From NCBI RefSeq assembly GCF_025460835.1, contig NZ_JAMXAY010000006.1:1-64000 (forward strand): DNA of 64,000 bases, in the 5' to 3' direction. This document shows, piece by piece, positions 8,396-18,015 of the stretch. Position 1 is the first letter of the stretch, and the number at the start of each line of letters is the position of its first letter. The DNA is from Parapedobacter soli (lineage in GTDB: Bacteria; Bacteroidota; Bacteroidia; Sphingobacteriales; Sphingobacteriaceae). Under the pieces are notes generated by a model. The model was not told the DNA's origin, ran no database searches, and was given only the letters and a program-made list of their open reading frames with translations. The translations under genes were made by a program, and so were the position numbers.

Positions 8396-10906
8396 ATGAA
8401 AACATATCTACACACTTATTTTGATAAGTTAAAAAAAATCGTATTAACTAAAGCCGCCATTAACCAGATAGTTCCTGCAGATTGCTACCGGCTGGCATTG
8501 GAAATCAAAGATGCTACCAATAAAAGTGTAAGCGAAACAACGCTCAAGCGGGTATTTGGCTTCGCTTCATCCGCCCATCAACCGTCCATTTATACGCTGA
8601 ATGCACTTGCGCAATACTGCGGATTCGAAAGCTGGGATAGTTTTTATACCGATCTGGAACAGAACAAGCTGCAAACCATGCAACAGCGAACATGGGGGAA
8701 AATTTCATTGAATGCAACAAAAATCAGCCTTTTCAACATCCAAAGCAATAAATATAAGTGCGGTATCCCGTACCATCTGACCATTGACCGAGAATACATC
8801 AATCACTTCGTTGAGCGTTTTGCAAAAAGCGGTGCAACCACAGGCATCCTTCACGGACCCGTGGGCTGTGGAAAAACAATAGGCATTTCCCGCTGGGTCG
8901 AAAAACAAATCAGCCAGGTATCCGTCGGTTCGTCCAACGATATTTACCTGTTCACAAATGGCCTGTCGTTGTTGCAAGGCACAGCATTCGGTTACCATAG
9001 CCATCGCTGGCTCGCTCACCTCCTGGGGTTTGAAACCACCGAGCACCTCGATACGTTTATGGAAGAGCACCGTAATGGGGCACCGGGAAATTTCTACCTG
9101 GTCGTCGATGAATTGCACAACGACTCAGTGTCCGATCGGCAGTTTTATATGGTAATCTGCCAGTTCATGGACATGGTCAACCATTTCGCCCAATTTAGCT
9201 GGTTCCGTATGGTGCTGATCCTACGAACCACGTCGTTGCTGAAGTACGAGAGCTTATTCAAAAAGACGGTTATCAATCCACAGTGGTTTTCCATGCAATA
9301 TGGTGGCCGACCAAGGGAGGCTGCTAGTATGCCGCCATTCTCACAAACCGAACTCCAACAATTGGCTCAAAACATCAATGGCTCATTCAAGGCCTACCCC
9401 TTACAAAAAGTTCGCAATGCACAACTTATCCATACGCCCCTGTTTTTCCAATACTATTATAAATTGGTGGGCGACCGTCTAGACCCTTATCAGATTACAC
9501 CCTTTGAAGAGTACCTGGCTATCACACAATACCTGAAAAAGAAAGTATTTAATGGTGTGAATACATTGAGCAAACAGTCGCTTTTGGAAGAGCTATCATC
9601 CGCGATTGAACAGCAAGATGGCCGGCTGCAGGTCAACTGGAAACAAGCTTACCCCGCCATCAGGCGACACCGCGTAGCCTACAACGACCTGCTCTATTCG
9701 GGGCTGTTGAACGAAACAAATGGCGACCTCGACATGCGCCAGCAAACTATCGTGCAATTTCAATCAGACACCATTGCGAATTACTTTATCGCCCTCGAAC
9801 TATTCAACATGTATAAGGAGGCGACCGAAATCATCGACGCTTTACATAGATCACCATTCGATGACCGCTCGAAAACAGAACAGCTGAAATGGCTGCTGTT
9901 GTTCCAAATGGAATCGGCTGACTTGCAGCTGATCAACCAACTGGAAAACATATCCTTCATACACGAGGAGACGTTTGAAGTTATCACTTTCATCTGCGAC
10001 GGCCTTCACAAGCTTGCCAAAGATGACACAGCTACGCGAGACAAAATAAATGAGGCGATTCAGCAAACACCGTTCATAGACTACATGCTTCGTCACATGA
10101 GCTTCCAAGTCGAATTTGAATCCTGCCTGGAAAAATTGCTCTATTTCAACCTAACAGAAATGCATGAAATTTACGCGCGTGGCAAGCTCGCTACTATCGC
10201 GTTGCTGAAATGGGACGAAGAAGCGCTACTCGAACAACTCGAGCACTTGGCTGCCTTGCCCCCGGAAGCATATACGGCGTTTGCAATCAACCCGATTCTT
10301 TTGTTAACTTATCTCTACCAGCACTTCAAAGGGGGAGGCATCGATCAACAGGTCTTAGTCGAACTAAACACCCTGTCTACTCGCCTGCCATTGGCAAAAA
10401 CGCTGGCGGCACCCTTCTTTATCGACGTGTTGCTATACTTATACATCAAGATATCCGGAAATACTGCGATCGCATTCCCCTATCTGGAACTCTTCGACAC
10501 ACGATTTAAGAAAATAAAACAAACAAATCGTTTCGAAGTCGATGTTGAGACGCTTATCCGTGCGTTTTATCGTTGGGAGAGTGGCGATGTTGAACAGGCG
10601 ATATCGGACGTCAGGAAGCTGTCGATATACAAGTATGATAACCCTACTTACCGCCTCATGCATGCTGTCTTCCAATTGCAAACGGGCAATTGCGACAAAG
10701 AAAAAGACCTGGTAGAAATCGGCCGACGTGCCATTGCCCTGTGTGAAGCCCGCGACTTGAAATTGGTTGAGGCATACTGCCGAATCCTTATCCTGGAGCG
10801 TGTACCGAAAGAAGAGCGCCTCGGTCATATCAACAACCTCAAATTCCAGTTTACGGCCTATGGATATAAGGCAGGATTGGGTGCCTTATCCCAGCGATAT
10901 GGGTAA
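8396..10906 (+). CDS. STAND-like P-loop ATPase with DNA-binding-like N-terminus
   Basis: 836 residues from the ATG at 8396 (MKTYLHTYFDKLKK); a TTG at 8342 is possible but gives an unlikely N-terminal extension. Residues about 20-90 (SETTLKRVFGFASS, YTLNALAQYCGFESWDSF) resemble the short helix-turn-helix-like domain that heads many large Bacteroidota regulators. A Walker A motif GPVGCGKT lies at about 154-161 and a Walker B-like strand LVVDE at about 235-239. The remaining 550 residues are alpha-helical without recognised motifs, consistent with TPR-like sensor repeats. There is no transmembrane segment, so it should be cytoplasmic. The family resemblance suggests a signal-responsive regulator. 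Its divergent position next to the giant adhesin makes the adhesin a plausible target, but that is inference. Confidence 0.7.
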   Translation: MKTYLHTYFDKLKKIVLTKAAINQIVPADCYRLALEIKDATNKSVSETTLKRVFGFASSAHQPSIYTLNALAQYCGFESWDSFYTDLEQNKLQTMQQRTWGKISLNATKISLFNIQSNKYKCGIPYHLTIDREYINHFVERFAKSGATTGILHGPVGCGKTIGISRWVEKQISQVSVGSSNDIYLFTNGLSLLQGTAFGYHSHRWLAHLLGFETTEHLDTFMEEHRNGAPGNFYLVVDELHNDSVSDRQFYMVICQFMDMVNHFAQFSWFRMVLILRTTSLLKYESLFKKTVINPQWFSMQYGGRPREAASMPPFSQTELQQLAQNINGSFKAYPLQKVRNAQLIHTPLFFQYYYKLVGDRLDPYQITPFEEYLAITQYLKKKVFNGVNTLSKQSLLEELSSAIEQQDGRLQVNWKQAYPAIRRHRVAYNDLLYSGLLNETNGDLDMRQQTIVQFQSDTIANYFIALELFNMYKEATEIIDALHRSPFDDRSKTEQLKWLLLFQMESADLQLINQLENISFIHEETFEVITFICDGLHKLAKDDTATRDKINEAIQQTPFIDYMLRHMSFQVEFESCLEKLLYFNLTEMHEIYARGKLATIALLKWDEEALLEQLEHLAALPPEAYTAFAINPILLLTYLYQHFKGGGIDQQVLVELNTLSTRLPLAKTLAAPFFIDVLLYLYIKISGNTAIAFPYLELFDTRFKKIKQTNRFEVDVETLIRAFYRWESGDVEQAISDVRKLSIYKYDNPTYRLMHAVFQLQTGNCDKEKDLVEIGRRAIALCEARDLKLVEAYCRILILERVPKEERLGHINNLKFQFTAYGYKAGLGALSQRYG

Positions 10907-10929
10907 TCGGTGGTTAGTAACCGAGATAA

Positions 10930-11529
10930 TCAGTAAGGTATCCTCAATTTCTGGAATACAAAATGCCAGAGCCAAATAGGTCCCAGCAACAGCAGTTTGA
11001 GGAAGCTACGGAACGGTACTGCAACTTTTTCCATATTCTTGCCAAGGTATAACGCCAGCAACGAAGCCATCAACAGGCAGGCACATACCGACCATACCGC
11101 GGGGCCGCCGCCCTGTTCCACGTACTCCAATTGGACGATTAAAAAGCTATATACCCCAATGGTAACAAACATGGCATAAGATAAGGTCGGCGCCAAACGC
11201 AGGTAGTAATACACCACACCGGCAATAAAAAACGAGCCCCAATTGAGGAATGTATCATAACCATACTTCTTCAGGAGCGCAATTTCGGGAAAGGGCACCA
11301 TCCATACCAACCCCAAGATCGAAAACGCGAAAACAGGGATAGCTATCCATTGGATTACCCGGTTTACCGGGTGCCGGTATTGCTGGTTGAAGGCATCGAA
11401 ATAAACCTCCACCGGCCGTTTGGGCACTTCCTGTCCCTTCTTTTTCTTCTTTACTCCTGACTTACGACTCACGCTTACCACTAACCATTGACAATTAACA
11501 ATTAACCATTGACAATTAACCATTAACAA
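10930..11529 (-). CDS. Mpo1-like (YGL010w/DUF962) membrane protein
   Basis: Up to 199 residues. The conserved start of the family, a helix followed by YRHPVNRVIQWIAIPVF, lies near residue 50. It is followed by four to five hydrophobic segments (VFAFSILGLVWMVPF, FIAGVVYYYL, AMFVTIGVYSFLIV, LLMASLLALYLG) and a WLWHFVF C-terminus. Yeast Mpo1 is an iron-dependent dioxygenase of 2-hydroxy fatty acids; bacterial members are mostly uncharacterised. The N-terminal 20 residues of the longest frame are encoded by a 7-bp repeat tract (MLMVNCQWLIVNCQWL), so the true start may be a GTG at 11481 or 11472, just outside the tract. It is downstream of rny on the same strand. Confidence 0.75.
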   Translation of the reverse strand: MLMVNCQWLIVNCQWLVVSVSRKSGVKKKKKGQEVPKRPVEVYFDAFNQQYRHPVNRVIQWIAIPVFAFSILGLVWMVPFPEIALLKKYGYDTFLNWGSFFIAGVVYYYLRLAPTLSYAMFVTIGVYSFLIVQLEYVEQGGGPAVWSVCACLLMASLLALYLGKNMEKVAVPFRSFLKLLLLGPIWLWHFVFQKLRIPY

Positions 11530-11597
11530 TTAACAATTAACCATTAACAATTAACCATTAACAATTAACCATTAACCATTAACCATTAACCATTAAC
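11481..11597. repeat. 7-bp tandem repeat tract (TTAACCA/TTAACAA words)
   Basis: About 16 units of 7 bp built from TTAACCA, TTAACAA and TTGACAA words in mixed order with strict 7-bp phase. The tract lies between the rny stop codon and the Mpo1-like gene and runs into the 5' end of the latter's longest frame. Confidence 0.9.
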
Positions 11598-11601
11598 TTA
11601 A

Positions 11602-13152
11602 CTACTTTGCATAAGAGACCGAACGCGTCTCCCGGATCACGGTCACTTTAATCTGCCCGGGATAAGTCATCTCCGTTTGGATACGGGTGGATATATCGGC
11701 TGCAAGCAGCTCGGCCTGCTGGTCGGAGACCCGCTCGCTCTCCACTACCACGCGCAATTCGCGGCCTGCCTGGATGGCAAAGGTCTTCTCTACACCAGGG
11801 TAAGAGAGAGCCAGTTCTTCCAACTCTTTGAGCCGTTTGATATAGTTCTCTACTACCTCCCTGCGGGCGCCCGGCCGTGCACCTGAAATGGCATCACAGG
11901 CCTGGACAACCGGCGATATCAAAGATGTCATCTCAATCTCGTCGTGGTGCGCACCGATGGCATTGCATACTTCGGGGTGCTCCTTGTACTTCTCGGCCAG
12001 TTGCATACCCAGGATGGCGTGTGGCAATTCGGGGTTATCGTCAGGCACCTTACCGATGTCGTGCAGCAATCCGGCCCGCTTGGCCAATTTCACATTGAGC
12101 CCCAGTTCAGAGGCCATGGTAGCAGCAAAATTGGCCACTTCACGTGAGTGTTGCAAGAGGTTCTGCCCATACGATGAGCGGTAGCGCATCCGCCCCACCA
12201 TCCGTATCAGTTCCGGGTGAAGCCCATGGATACCGAGGTCGATAACCGTCCGTTCGCCGATCTCCACAATCTCATCCTCTATCTGTCTCTTGGTCTTAGC
12301 CACCACCTCTTCGATACGCGCGGGGTGTATACGCCCATCTGTTACCAAGCGGTGCAATGCCAACCGTGCAATTTCCCGCCGTACGGGGTCAAATCCCGAT
12401 AGGATAATGGCTTCTGGTGTATCGTCAACGATAATTTCTACCCCCGTGGCGGCCTCCAGTGCACGGATATTGCGTCCTTCACGGCCTATGATGCGTCCTT
12501 TGATCTCGTCATTTTCTATATTGAAAATAGAAACCGTATTTTCAATGGCACTCTCGGTAGCCGTGCGCTGTATCGTTTGGATGACTACCTTTTTTGCTTC
12601 TTTAGTAGCGGTGAGTTTGGCTTCGTCTACAATGTCTTTAATCTGTATAATGGCCTTGGAGCGTGCTTCTTCTTTGAGGTTCTCAATGAGCTGCGCTCTT
12701 GCATCTTCAGCCGACAGGCCAGCTATGGTTTCCAATTGCTTGATGTGCTGGGCTTTGAGTTGCTCCACTTCTGTCTGCTTCTTCTCGTTGATTTCAGTAA
12801 GCCGCTCCAGGTTTTTGCGTTGGTTTTCCACCTCCTGTTTTTCGCGATTCAGGTTTTCCAGCTTTTGATTAAGCGATTGTTCCTTTTGCCGGATACTGTT
12901 TTCACGCTGATTGAGGGTATTATTTTTCTGATTGGTTTCTTTCTCATGCTCCGCTTTCAGCTGCAAGAATTTTTCCTTTGCCTCCAGCTGGCGCTGCTTC
13001 TTCAGGTGTTCACCGGCCTGCTCGGCTTCCTTGAGTATCTTCTTGGCCTTGTTTTGGGCAGCCACCTCTTGCCGCTTAAACAGCATGCGCAGTGCGAAGC
13101 GGCCAACAACCACCCCCACTGCAAAGGCTATAATGATATATATGATTTCCAT
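11602..13152 (-). CDS. rny: Ribonuclease Y
   Basis: 516 residues, the normal family length. It has an N-terminal membrane anchor ([19 protein letters not shown]), a long coiled coil rich in K, E and Q to about residue 190, a KH domain ([19 protein letters not shown] at about 220) and an HD domain with the metal-binding pair HDIGKVPDD near 365. RNase Y is the membrane-bound endoribonuclease that starts mRNA decay. The gene follows zapA and the 6S RNA candidate on the same strand. Its leader contains a 7-bp repeat tract ending about 24 nt before the ATG. Confidence 0.97.
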   Translation of the reverse strand: MEIIYIIIAFAVGVVVGRFALRMLFKRQEVAAQNKAKKILKEAEQAGEHLKKQRQLEAKEKFLQLKAEHEKETNQKNNTLNQRENSIRQKEQSLNQKLENLNREKQEVENQRKNLERLTEINEKKQTEVEQLKAQHIKQLETIAGLSAEDARAQLIENLKEEARSKAIIQIKDIVDEAKLTATKEAKKVVIQTIQRTATESAIENTVSIFNIENDEIKGRIIGREGRNIRALEAATGVEIIVDDTPEAIILSGFDPVRREIARLALHRLVTDGRIHPARIEEVVAKTKRQIEDEIVEIGERTVIDLGIHGLHPELIRMVGRMRYRSSYGQNLLQHSREVANFAATMASELGLNVKLAKRAGLLHDIGKVPDDNPELPHAILGMQLAEKYKEHPEVCNAIGAHHDEIEMTSLISPVVQACDAISGARPGARREVVENYIKRLKELEELALSYPGVEKTFAIQAGRELRVVVESERVSDQQAELLAADISTRIQTEMTYPGQIKVTVIRETRSVSYAK

Positions 13153-13176
13153 CTTTTGCTTGTTTGTGTTTCTATG

Positions 13177-13297
13177 CTACTCTTTAATTGCTACTCTTTA
13201 ATCTTTAATCCTTACTCTTTGATCTTTAATCCTTGCTCCTCAATCCTTACTCCTTGCTCCTCAATCCTTACTCCTCAATCCTTACTCCTTGCTCTTA
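13177..13297. repeat. 7-bp tandem repeat tract (TTAATCC/TTACTCC words) in the rny leader
   Basis: About 17 seven-base words in phase: CTACTCT, TTAATTG, TTAATCT, TTAATCC, TTACTCC, TTGCTCC, TCAATCC. It sits directly upstream of rny and downstream of the 6S RNA candidate, so it would be in the rny leader if the two are co-transcribed. Confidence 0.9.
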
Positions 13298-13327
13298 CCC
13301 TATAGCCGACCTCATAAATTTTGGCAC

Positions 13328-13501
13328 AAAAAAACCGCAATTAAATGAATCGGGTCTCATGTATCATAAACTTCATCTACACAGGTTTAGCGTATTGATC
13401 CTGACCAGATGGCTTTCGCAAAATGGCCTACATCTCATTTACGCTTTGCATATTGAAGCGTTAAGTTTAAAATAGTGAAACCCGAATTTAACTGCGGTTA
13501 A
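13328..13501 (-). ncRNA. ssrS: 6S RNA candidate
   Basis: Between zapA and rny the minus strand carries about 174 nt bounded by a long closing stem. AACCGCAGTTAAAT..TCGGGTTTCA (about 13499-13474) pairs with TGAGACCCGA..ATTTAATTGCGGTT (13359-13333) with few mismatches. A 7-T run follows at 13334-13328. In the middle is an apical hairpin (AGATG..GGC / GCC-ATCT). A long closing stem, internal bubble and apical hairpin are the hallmarks of 6S RNA, which binds and sequesters RNA polymerase holoenzyme. A location beside zapA also fits what I recall of 6S loci in this phylum. Not confirmed by a covariance model. Confidence 0.7.
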
Positions 13502-13537
13502 ATCGTTGTTTAAAGCTCTATTCTATTAATAAGAACG

Positions 13538-13828
13538 TTATTTGTTAAAAAATTCAGTCAACATGCCATCCAATTCATCCACCGCTTTCGCGATCCCCGC
13601 TCCATCTGCGCTTGTCTTCCGTTCAGCTTTCAGCATACCAGTGGCATAATGGAGCACACACATCGATAGTAAATCCTGCTTATCTCTTACAGCGTAATTT
13701 TCCTGAAATTCTTTAATCCTGTCGTTTATCAATTTTGCCGCTCGCCGGATCACCTCCTCTTCGGCCATATCCACCCGCAAGGGGTAAATCCGGTCTGCGA
13801 TGTTTATTTTTATGGAAATTTCTCCCAT
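13538..13828 (-). CDS. zapA: Cell division protein ZapA
   Basis: 96 residues (MGEISIKINIADRIYPLRV, then EEVIRRAAKLINDRIKEF and a C-terminal helix). Length and pattern fit ZapA, a small protein that binds FtsZ filaments and stabilises the Z-ring. It is followed by the 6S RNA candidate and rny, and preceded by a coiled-coil protein gene 36 bp upstream, an arrangement common in this phylum. Confidence 0.9.
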   Translation of the reverse strand: MGEISIKINIADRIYPLRVDMAEEEVIRRAAKLINDRIKEFQENYAVRDKQDLLSMCVLHYATGMLKAERKTSADGAGIAKAVDELDGMLTEFFNK

Positions 13829-13864
13829 GTTTGAGCTAATTCACTACACTTCACGCATCGCACG

Positions 13865-14173
13865 TTACCTGAGCAACTCGATACACTTATCTATTTCTCG
13901 CACAAAATCGTTAATTTTTTGTTTTGTGTCAAGTATTTTTTCATTTATACCAGCCTGATCCACCTCCACATCGTCCAACGAACGGGCCACCGCAAGGGCT
14001 TTCACTTTCTCTTCCAGTTGCTTATTCTTGTCGGTACCGGTATCCACCGCTACTTTCAACGACTGTACTTCTAGTTTCAACAAATCATTCTCCGCCCGCA
14101 GAGACTCGCATAAATCCAATAATCTACGCGTATTCTGCACCACCCCTGCCAATTGTTCGACTAATGATGACAT
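13865..14173 (-). CDS. Coiled-coil protein upstream of zapA
   Basis: 102 residues, almost wholly predicted helix with heptad spacing (LDLCESLRAENDLLKLEVQS, DKNKQLEEKVKAL). No signal peptide or membrane segment. Its place between pheT and zapA, and its size, resemble ZapB-like coiled-coil proteins of the divisome, but the sequence alone does not prove that role. Confidence 0.75.
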   Translation of the reverse strand: MSSLVEQLAGVVQNTRRLLDLCESLRAENDLLKLEVQSLKVAVDTGTDKNKQLEEKVKALAVARSLDDVEVDQAGINEKILDTKQKINDFVREIDKCIELLR

Positions 14174-14233
14174 TGTTGTCTCTTTGCTGTTGTCTCTTTG
14201 CTATTTGCTTATTTGCTAAACCTAGCTTCCAAC

Positions 14234-16630
14234 TCAGCTCCGCACCTCTGCTCCCGCTTCTTTTTCAAAATTAGCAATTAATTTCTTAACAATGGCATCA
14301 ATTTGTTTGTCATTTAGGGTTCCCTCTTCATCTTGCAGCACAAAATGCAGCGCGTACGATTTCTTACCTTCAGGCAATTTGTCTCCCTTATAGACATCAA
14401 ACACAGAAATGCCTTTAAGTAGTTTACGCTCGGTACGCTCGGCAATCCGTTTGAGTGTGCTGAAGGTTACGTCAGCATCAATCAAGAGTGAAAGATCACG
14501 CCGCACAGCCGGATACTTAGCTATCCCACTGAAGGTAATCTTATTTTTACGTATGGCTCTGAGAATAGCCTCCCAGTCGAAATCTGCATAATATACGTCG
14601 CCCGAAACATCGGCTTTCGAGAGGGCCTTTTGATCGACCGCACCGAACGACACCAGCACCTTTCCGCCCCGCTCATAGCTTACCCCGTAAGCAAAATGCG
14701 CCTCCGGTGCATCGGCTTCCTGCCAGCCTAAGACATTGAGCCGCCCTAAAATACCGTCGACCGCTGCTTTAATATCGTAAAAAGAGGTCTGCTTAGCTGC
14801 ATGGTTCCACTGTTGGGGCAAACGGCTCCCCGTTACCGCCAGTGCAAGGTGTTGCCGCTCGTTGTACCCATCGCCATCAACGCGGTATGTTGTGCCGAAT
14901 TCGAAGAACTTCAAGTCGGGGTGCTTACGTTTCTGATTGTAGGCAACGGCTTCCAACATGGAAAACAGCAGGTTCTGCCGCATCGTGTCCAAATCGGTGC
15001 TCAGCGGGTTCAGGATACGTACCGCCACCGCCGGGTCATCGACATAATCCAGCCTGGTCAACGAGTTGGATAAGATTTCTCTGAACCCATTACCAATCAG
15101 GAGATCAGCGACCTGGTTCTGCACCACTTCTTTATCAGGTTTGGTCGATGTATTGAGGGAAGCCCGGATTTCATTGCCGATTTCGACGTTGTTATAGCCG
15201 TAGATACGGAGCACCTCTTCGATGATATCAACTTCGCGTGTCACATCCACCTTATAAGGTGGTACCTCAACGGTCAATACGCCGTCAACTTCATCTACCA
15301 CCTTGATACCCAATGCCTCGATAATCGTTCTGATCTCGCCATCGGGTATGGTCTTTCCGACGAGCCGGCATACTTCGGCATATCTTACACCGAACGTAAA
15401 TGGCTGGATGGGCTTGGGGTATATATCAGACACGGCGGTAACTATCTTTCCGCCCGTCAGCTCTGCAATCAGCAATGCAGCCCTTTTCAACGCCACCACG
15501 GTTATGTCGGGATCGGTACCGCGCTCGAACCTGAAGGACGCATCGGTTTTCAATGCGTGCCGCTTTGATGTTTTGCGGACCGACACCGGGTTGAAATAAG
15601 CGCTCTCTAAAAATACGCGGGTAGTGCCCTCCGTTACACCCGAATGAAGCCCACCGAACACACCTGCGATACACAACGGCTTTTCAGCGTCACAGATCAT
15701 CAGATCCTCCGTATGCAACTTGCGTTCCACGCCATCCAGGGTAATGAACGGCTCATCAGGCTTGGCTTGCCGGACAGTCACCCGGCCCCCTGCCAATTGA
15801 TCGGCGTCGAATGCGTGCAGCGGCTGCCCCAATTCATGGAGCACATAATTCGTTACGTCAACGACATTGTTTATCGGGCGCACACCAATGGCTTGCAGCC
15901 GCTCCCGGAGCCACTGGGGTGATTCGCCCACCTGTACGCCGCTAATGGTCGCCGACGTATACCTCGGGCAGGCGTCTGCATTTTCCACCGTAACGGGGAT
16001 CGGCGGCTCCTCCCCTTCCGCGAAAGCGGATACGTCCGGCATACGGTAACGGCTGCGAAAGAAAGCTGCCACATCCCGGGCCACCCCCAAATGCGATGCG
16101 GCATCCGAGCGGTTCGGGGTTAGGCCTATTTCAAAAACATAATCGTCTTCCAACCCGAAATACGTTTTGGCCGACGTACCTATGGGGGCATCATCAGCCA
16201 GCACCATAATACCGTCGTGCGCCGTCCCGAGGCCCACTTCGTCTTCGCCGCAAATCATCCCTTCTGAAACCTCACCACGTATTTTCGATTTATTGATTTT
16301 GAACGGGTCGCCACTAATCGGATATACTGTGGTACCCACGGTAGCCACCACCACCCGTTGGCCTGCAGCCACATTGGGTGCTCCGCAGACAATATGCAAC
16401 GGCTCTCCAGCTCCGACATCCACCGTGGTTACCTTCAGGCGATCAGCGTTGGGGTGCTGTTCGCACGTTTTCACTTCACCGACCACCAACCCTTCCAGCC
16501 CTCCGGGTATGCGTTGTACTACATCCAGTGCTTCTACCTCGAGCCCGATGTCCGTAAGAATCGCCGATAGCTCCTCCGGTGTGCGGTCGGTCTGTATAAA
16601 GTCTTTGAGCCAACTATATGATATGTTCAT
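14234..16630 (-). CDS. pheT: Phenylalanyl-tRNA synthetase beta subunit
   Basis: 798 residues, the full family length. It begins MNISYSWLKDFI, has the tRNA-binding OB-like domain near residues 40-150 (GLVVGEVKTCEQHPNADRLK), the B3/B4 editing region (FFRSRYRMPDV; INNVVDVTNYVLHELGQPLH), the B5 domain and a C-terminal ferredoxin-like anticodon-binding domain (KYPAVRRDLSLLIDADV). With PheS, encoded elsewhere, it charges tRNA-Phe. A TAAGTTTG box lies 20 nt upstream of the ATG. Confidence 0.98.
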   Translation of the reverse strand: MNISYSWLKDFIQTDRTPEELSAILTDIGLEVEALDVVQRIPGGLEGLVVGEVKTCEQHPNADRLKVTTVDVGAGEPLHIVCGAPNVAAGQRVVVATVGTTVYPISGDPFKINKSKIRGEVSEGMICGEDEVGLGTAHDGIMVLADDAPIGTSAKTYFGLEDDYVFEIGLTPNRSDAASHLGVARDVAAFFRSRYRMPDVSAFAEGEEPPIPVTVENADACPRYTSATISGVQVGESPQWLRERLQAIGVRPINNVVDVTNYVLHELGQPLHAFDADQLAGGRVTVRQAKPDEPFITLDGVERKLHTEDLMICDAEKPLCIAGVFGGLHSGVTEGTTRVFLESAYFNPVSVRKTSKRHALKTDASFRFERGTDPDITVVALKRAALLIAELTGGKIVTAVSDIYPKPIQPFTFGVRYAEVCRLVGKTIPDGEIRTIIEALGIKVVDEVDGVLTVEVPPYKVDVTREVDIIEEVLRIYGYNNVEIGNEIRASLNTSTKPDKEVVQNQVADLLIGNGFREILSNSLTRLDYVDDPAVAVRILNPLSTDLDTMRQNLLFSMLEAVAYNQKRKHPDLKFFEFGTTYRVDGDGYNERQHLALAVTGSRLPQQWNHAAKQTSFYDIKAAVDGILGRLNVLGWQEADAPEAHFAYGVSYERGGKVLVSFGAVDQKALSKADVSGDVYYADFDWEAILRAIRKNKITFSGIAKYPAVRRDLSLLIDADVTFSTLKRIAERTERKLLKGISVFDVYKGDKLPEGKKSYALHFVLQDEEGTLNDKQIDAIVKKLIANFEKEAGAEVRS

Positions 16631-16649
16631 CCTGATTTCGGAATTTGTG

Positions 16650-16657
16650 CAAACTTA
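16650..16657 (-). promoter_or_regulatory. pheT -7 promoter box
   Basis: Minus-strand TAAGTTTG, a full match to TAnnTTTG, 20 nt from the pheT start codon, predicting a leader of about 15 nt. Confidence 0.6.
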
Positions 16658-16710
16658 GATTTTTTTTCTTGTTTCTCAAATTCGCTGGAATGCGACACCG
16701 GATCAAAATA

Positions 16711-17406
16711 TCACAGCAACCCATCATCGCGGAAGCTGTAATAACCGGCATCGGTAAAAATGAGATGGTCATTGATGGAAAGATCAAACAGTTTGCCGGC
16801 TTCCGCCAGCTTCTTGGTCAACTGGACATCCATGGTGCTGGGTTTGAGCGACCCCGACGGATGATTATGTGTAAGGACGATCGACGTAGCCCTGTATTCC
16901 AATGCTAGGCGCAGTACCTGCTTGACATCTACCGGGGTAAAATCGTTACCTCCCTTCCCTATCAATTGCTTGGCAATAAGCTTGCATCCGCCACTAAGGT
17001 ACAACACCCAAAACTCTTCGTAGGGCAGATCATAGTACAAATGGGCGATATGGTCGTAGACCCGCTTGCTACTGTTGAGAACCGGGCGCTCTTCTTCCTT
17101 TTGTTCCTTACGGCGTCTGCCAAGCTCGAGTGCGGCAACGATGCTGATTGCCTTGGCTTCACCGACACCCTTATAGCGGCAGAGCTCGGCCACTGAAAGC
17201 CGCGACAGCTCATTGAGGTCGTTCCCCTGGTCGTACAGGATACGCCGGCAGAGCTCCACTGCCGACTCATCGCGCGAGCCGCTGCCGATGAGTATCGCCA
17301 ACAACTCAGCATCGGAAAGTGCACGCCGCCCCCGCTCCAATAATTTCTCCCTGGGCCGGTCTGCTTCCGCCCAGGCTTTGATGGAAACACGCGATAGATT
17401 ATCCAT
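16711..17406 (-). CDS. radC: RadC-family JAB/MPN protein
   Basis: 231 residues from the ATG at 17406 (MDNLSRVSIKAWAEADRPRE); an upstream in-frame ATG at 17532 would add an unrelated basic extension and is rejected. The N-terminal helix-hairpin-helix part (LSVAELCRYKGVGEAKAISI) precedes a JAB domain with the metal motif LTHNHPSGSLKPSTMD. The biochemical role of RadC is unresolved; the old DNA-repair link is not supported by later work. Divergent from the cyclophilin gene. Confidence 0.93.
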   Translation of the reverse strand: MDNLSRVSIKAWAEADRPREKLLERGRRALSDAELLAILIGSGSRDESAVELCRRILYDQGNDLNELSRLSVAELCRYKGVGEAKAISIVAALELGRRRKEQKEEERPVLNSSKRVYDHIAHLYYDLPYEEFWVLYLSGGCKLIAKQLIGKGGNDFTPVDVKQVLRLALEYRATSIVLTHNHPSGSLKPSTMDVQLTKKLAEAGKLFDLSINDHLIFTDAGYYSFRDDGLL

Positions 17407-17516
17407 AGGTATAAAAAAATGTAAGTTTATTATATCGGCACCCAAACATAGCCAAAGTTCGGCAGGTTTCAAAACCCGGGCAGCTTTTCCTGAAGCACAT
17501 AAAGAGCCTGCCAAAC

Positions 17517-17547
17517 TTGTTTTTATTAACATGCTTTCCTAAGTTTG
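17517..17547 (+). promoter_or_regulatory. Cyclophilin operon promoter
   Basis: TTG at 17517-17519 and TAAGTTTG at 17540-17547, with 20 nt between them, match the Bacteroidota TTG-N19-21-TAnnTTTG promoter. The ATG is 18 nt downstream. Confidence 0.65.
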
Positions 17548-17565
17548 CGGTCCAAAAATAAAAAG

Positions 17566-18015
17566 ATGAGCAAAGCGATTATCAAAACCGAAAAAGGTGA
17601 CCTGACGGTTCAATTTTACGATGCGGATGCCCCGGGTACGGTGGCTAACTTTTTGAAGCTGGCTAAGTCGGGTTATTACGATGGCGTAACATTTCACCGT
17701 GTTATCCCCGATTTCGTCATCCAGGGTGGCGATCCTACGGGTACCGGTGCCGGCGGGCCGGGCTATTCCATCAAATGTGAATTGGATGGCGATAACCAAT
17801 ACCACGACCGGGGCGTACTTTCCATGGCTCACCGTGGCCGCGACACGGGTGGTTCGCAGTTTTTCATCTGCCACAGCCGTAACAATACGGCGCACCTCGA
17901 CAGGAACCACACCTGCTTCGGCAAAGTCGTTGAAAACATCGATGTAATCGACGAAATCCGACAGGGCGATAAGATATTGGGCGTCGATATCATCGAGGAG
18001 GATACTGTATCATGA
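17566..18015 (+). CDS. Peptidyl-prolyl cis-trans isomerase, cyclophilin type
   Basis: 149 residues from ATG 17566, a compact cytosolic cyclophilin without signal peptide. Visible hallmarks are FHRVIPDFVIQGGDPTGTG, the active-site arginine in FHRV, and LSMAHRGRDTGGSQFFI. It catalyses proline isomerisation in protein folding. The stop codon overlaps the start of the next gene in an ATGA arrangement, so the two are translationally coupled. Confidence 0.95.
   Translation: MSKAIIKTEKGDLTVQFYDADAPGTVANFLKLAKSGYYDGVTFHRVIPDFVIQGGDPTGTGAGGPGYSIKCELDGDNQYHDRGVLSMAHRGRDTGGSQFFICHSRNNTAHLDRNHTCFGKVVENIDVIDEIRQGDKILGVDIIEEDTVS

Noticed and set aside
12577-13305. 242-codon plus-strand frame opposite rny
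   Set aside because: Antisense of the rny coiled coil plus the 7-bp repeat tract; hydrophobic only because lysine and glutamate codons read as F and L on the other strand.
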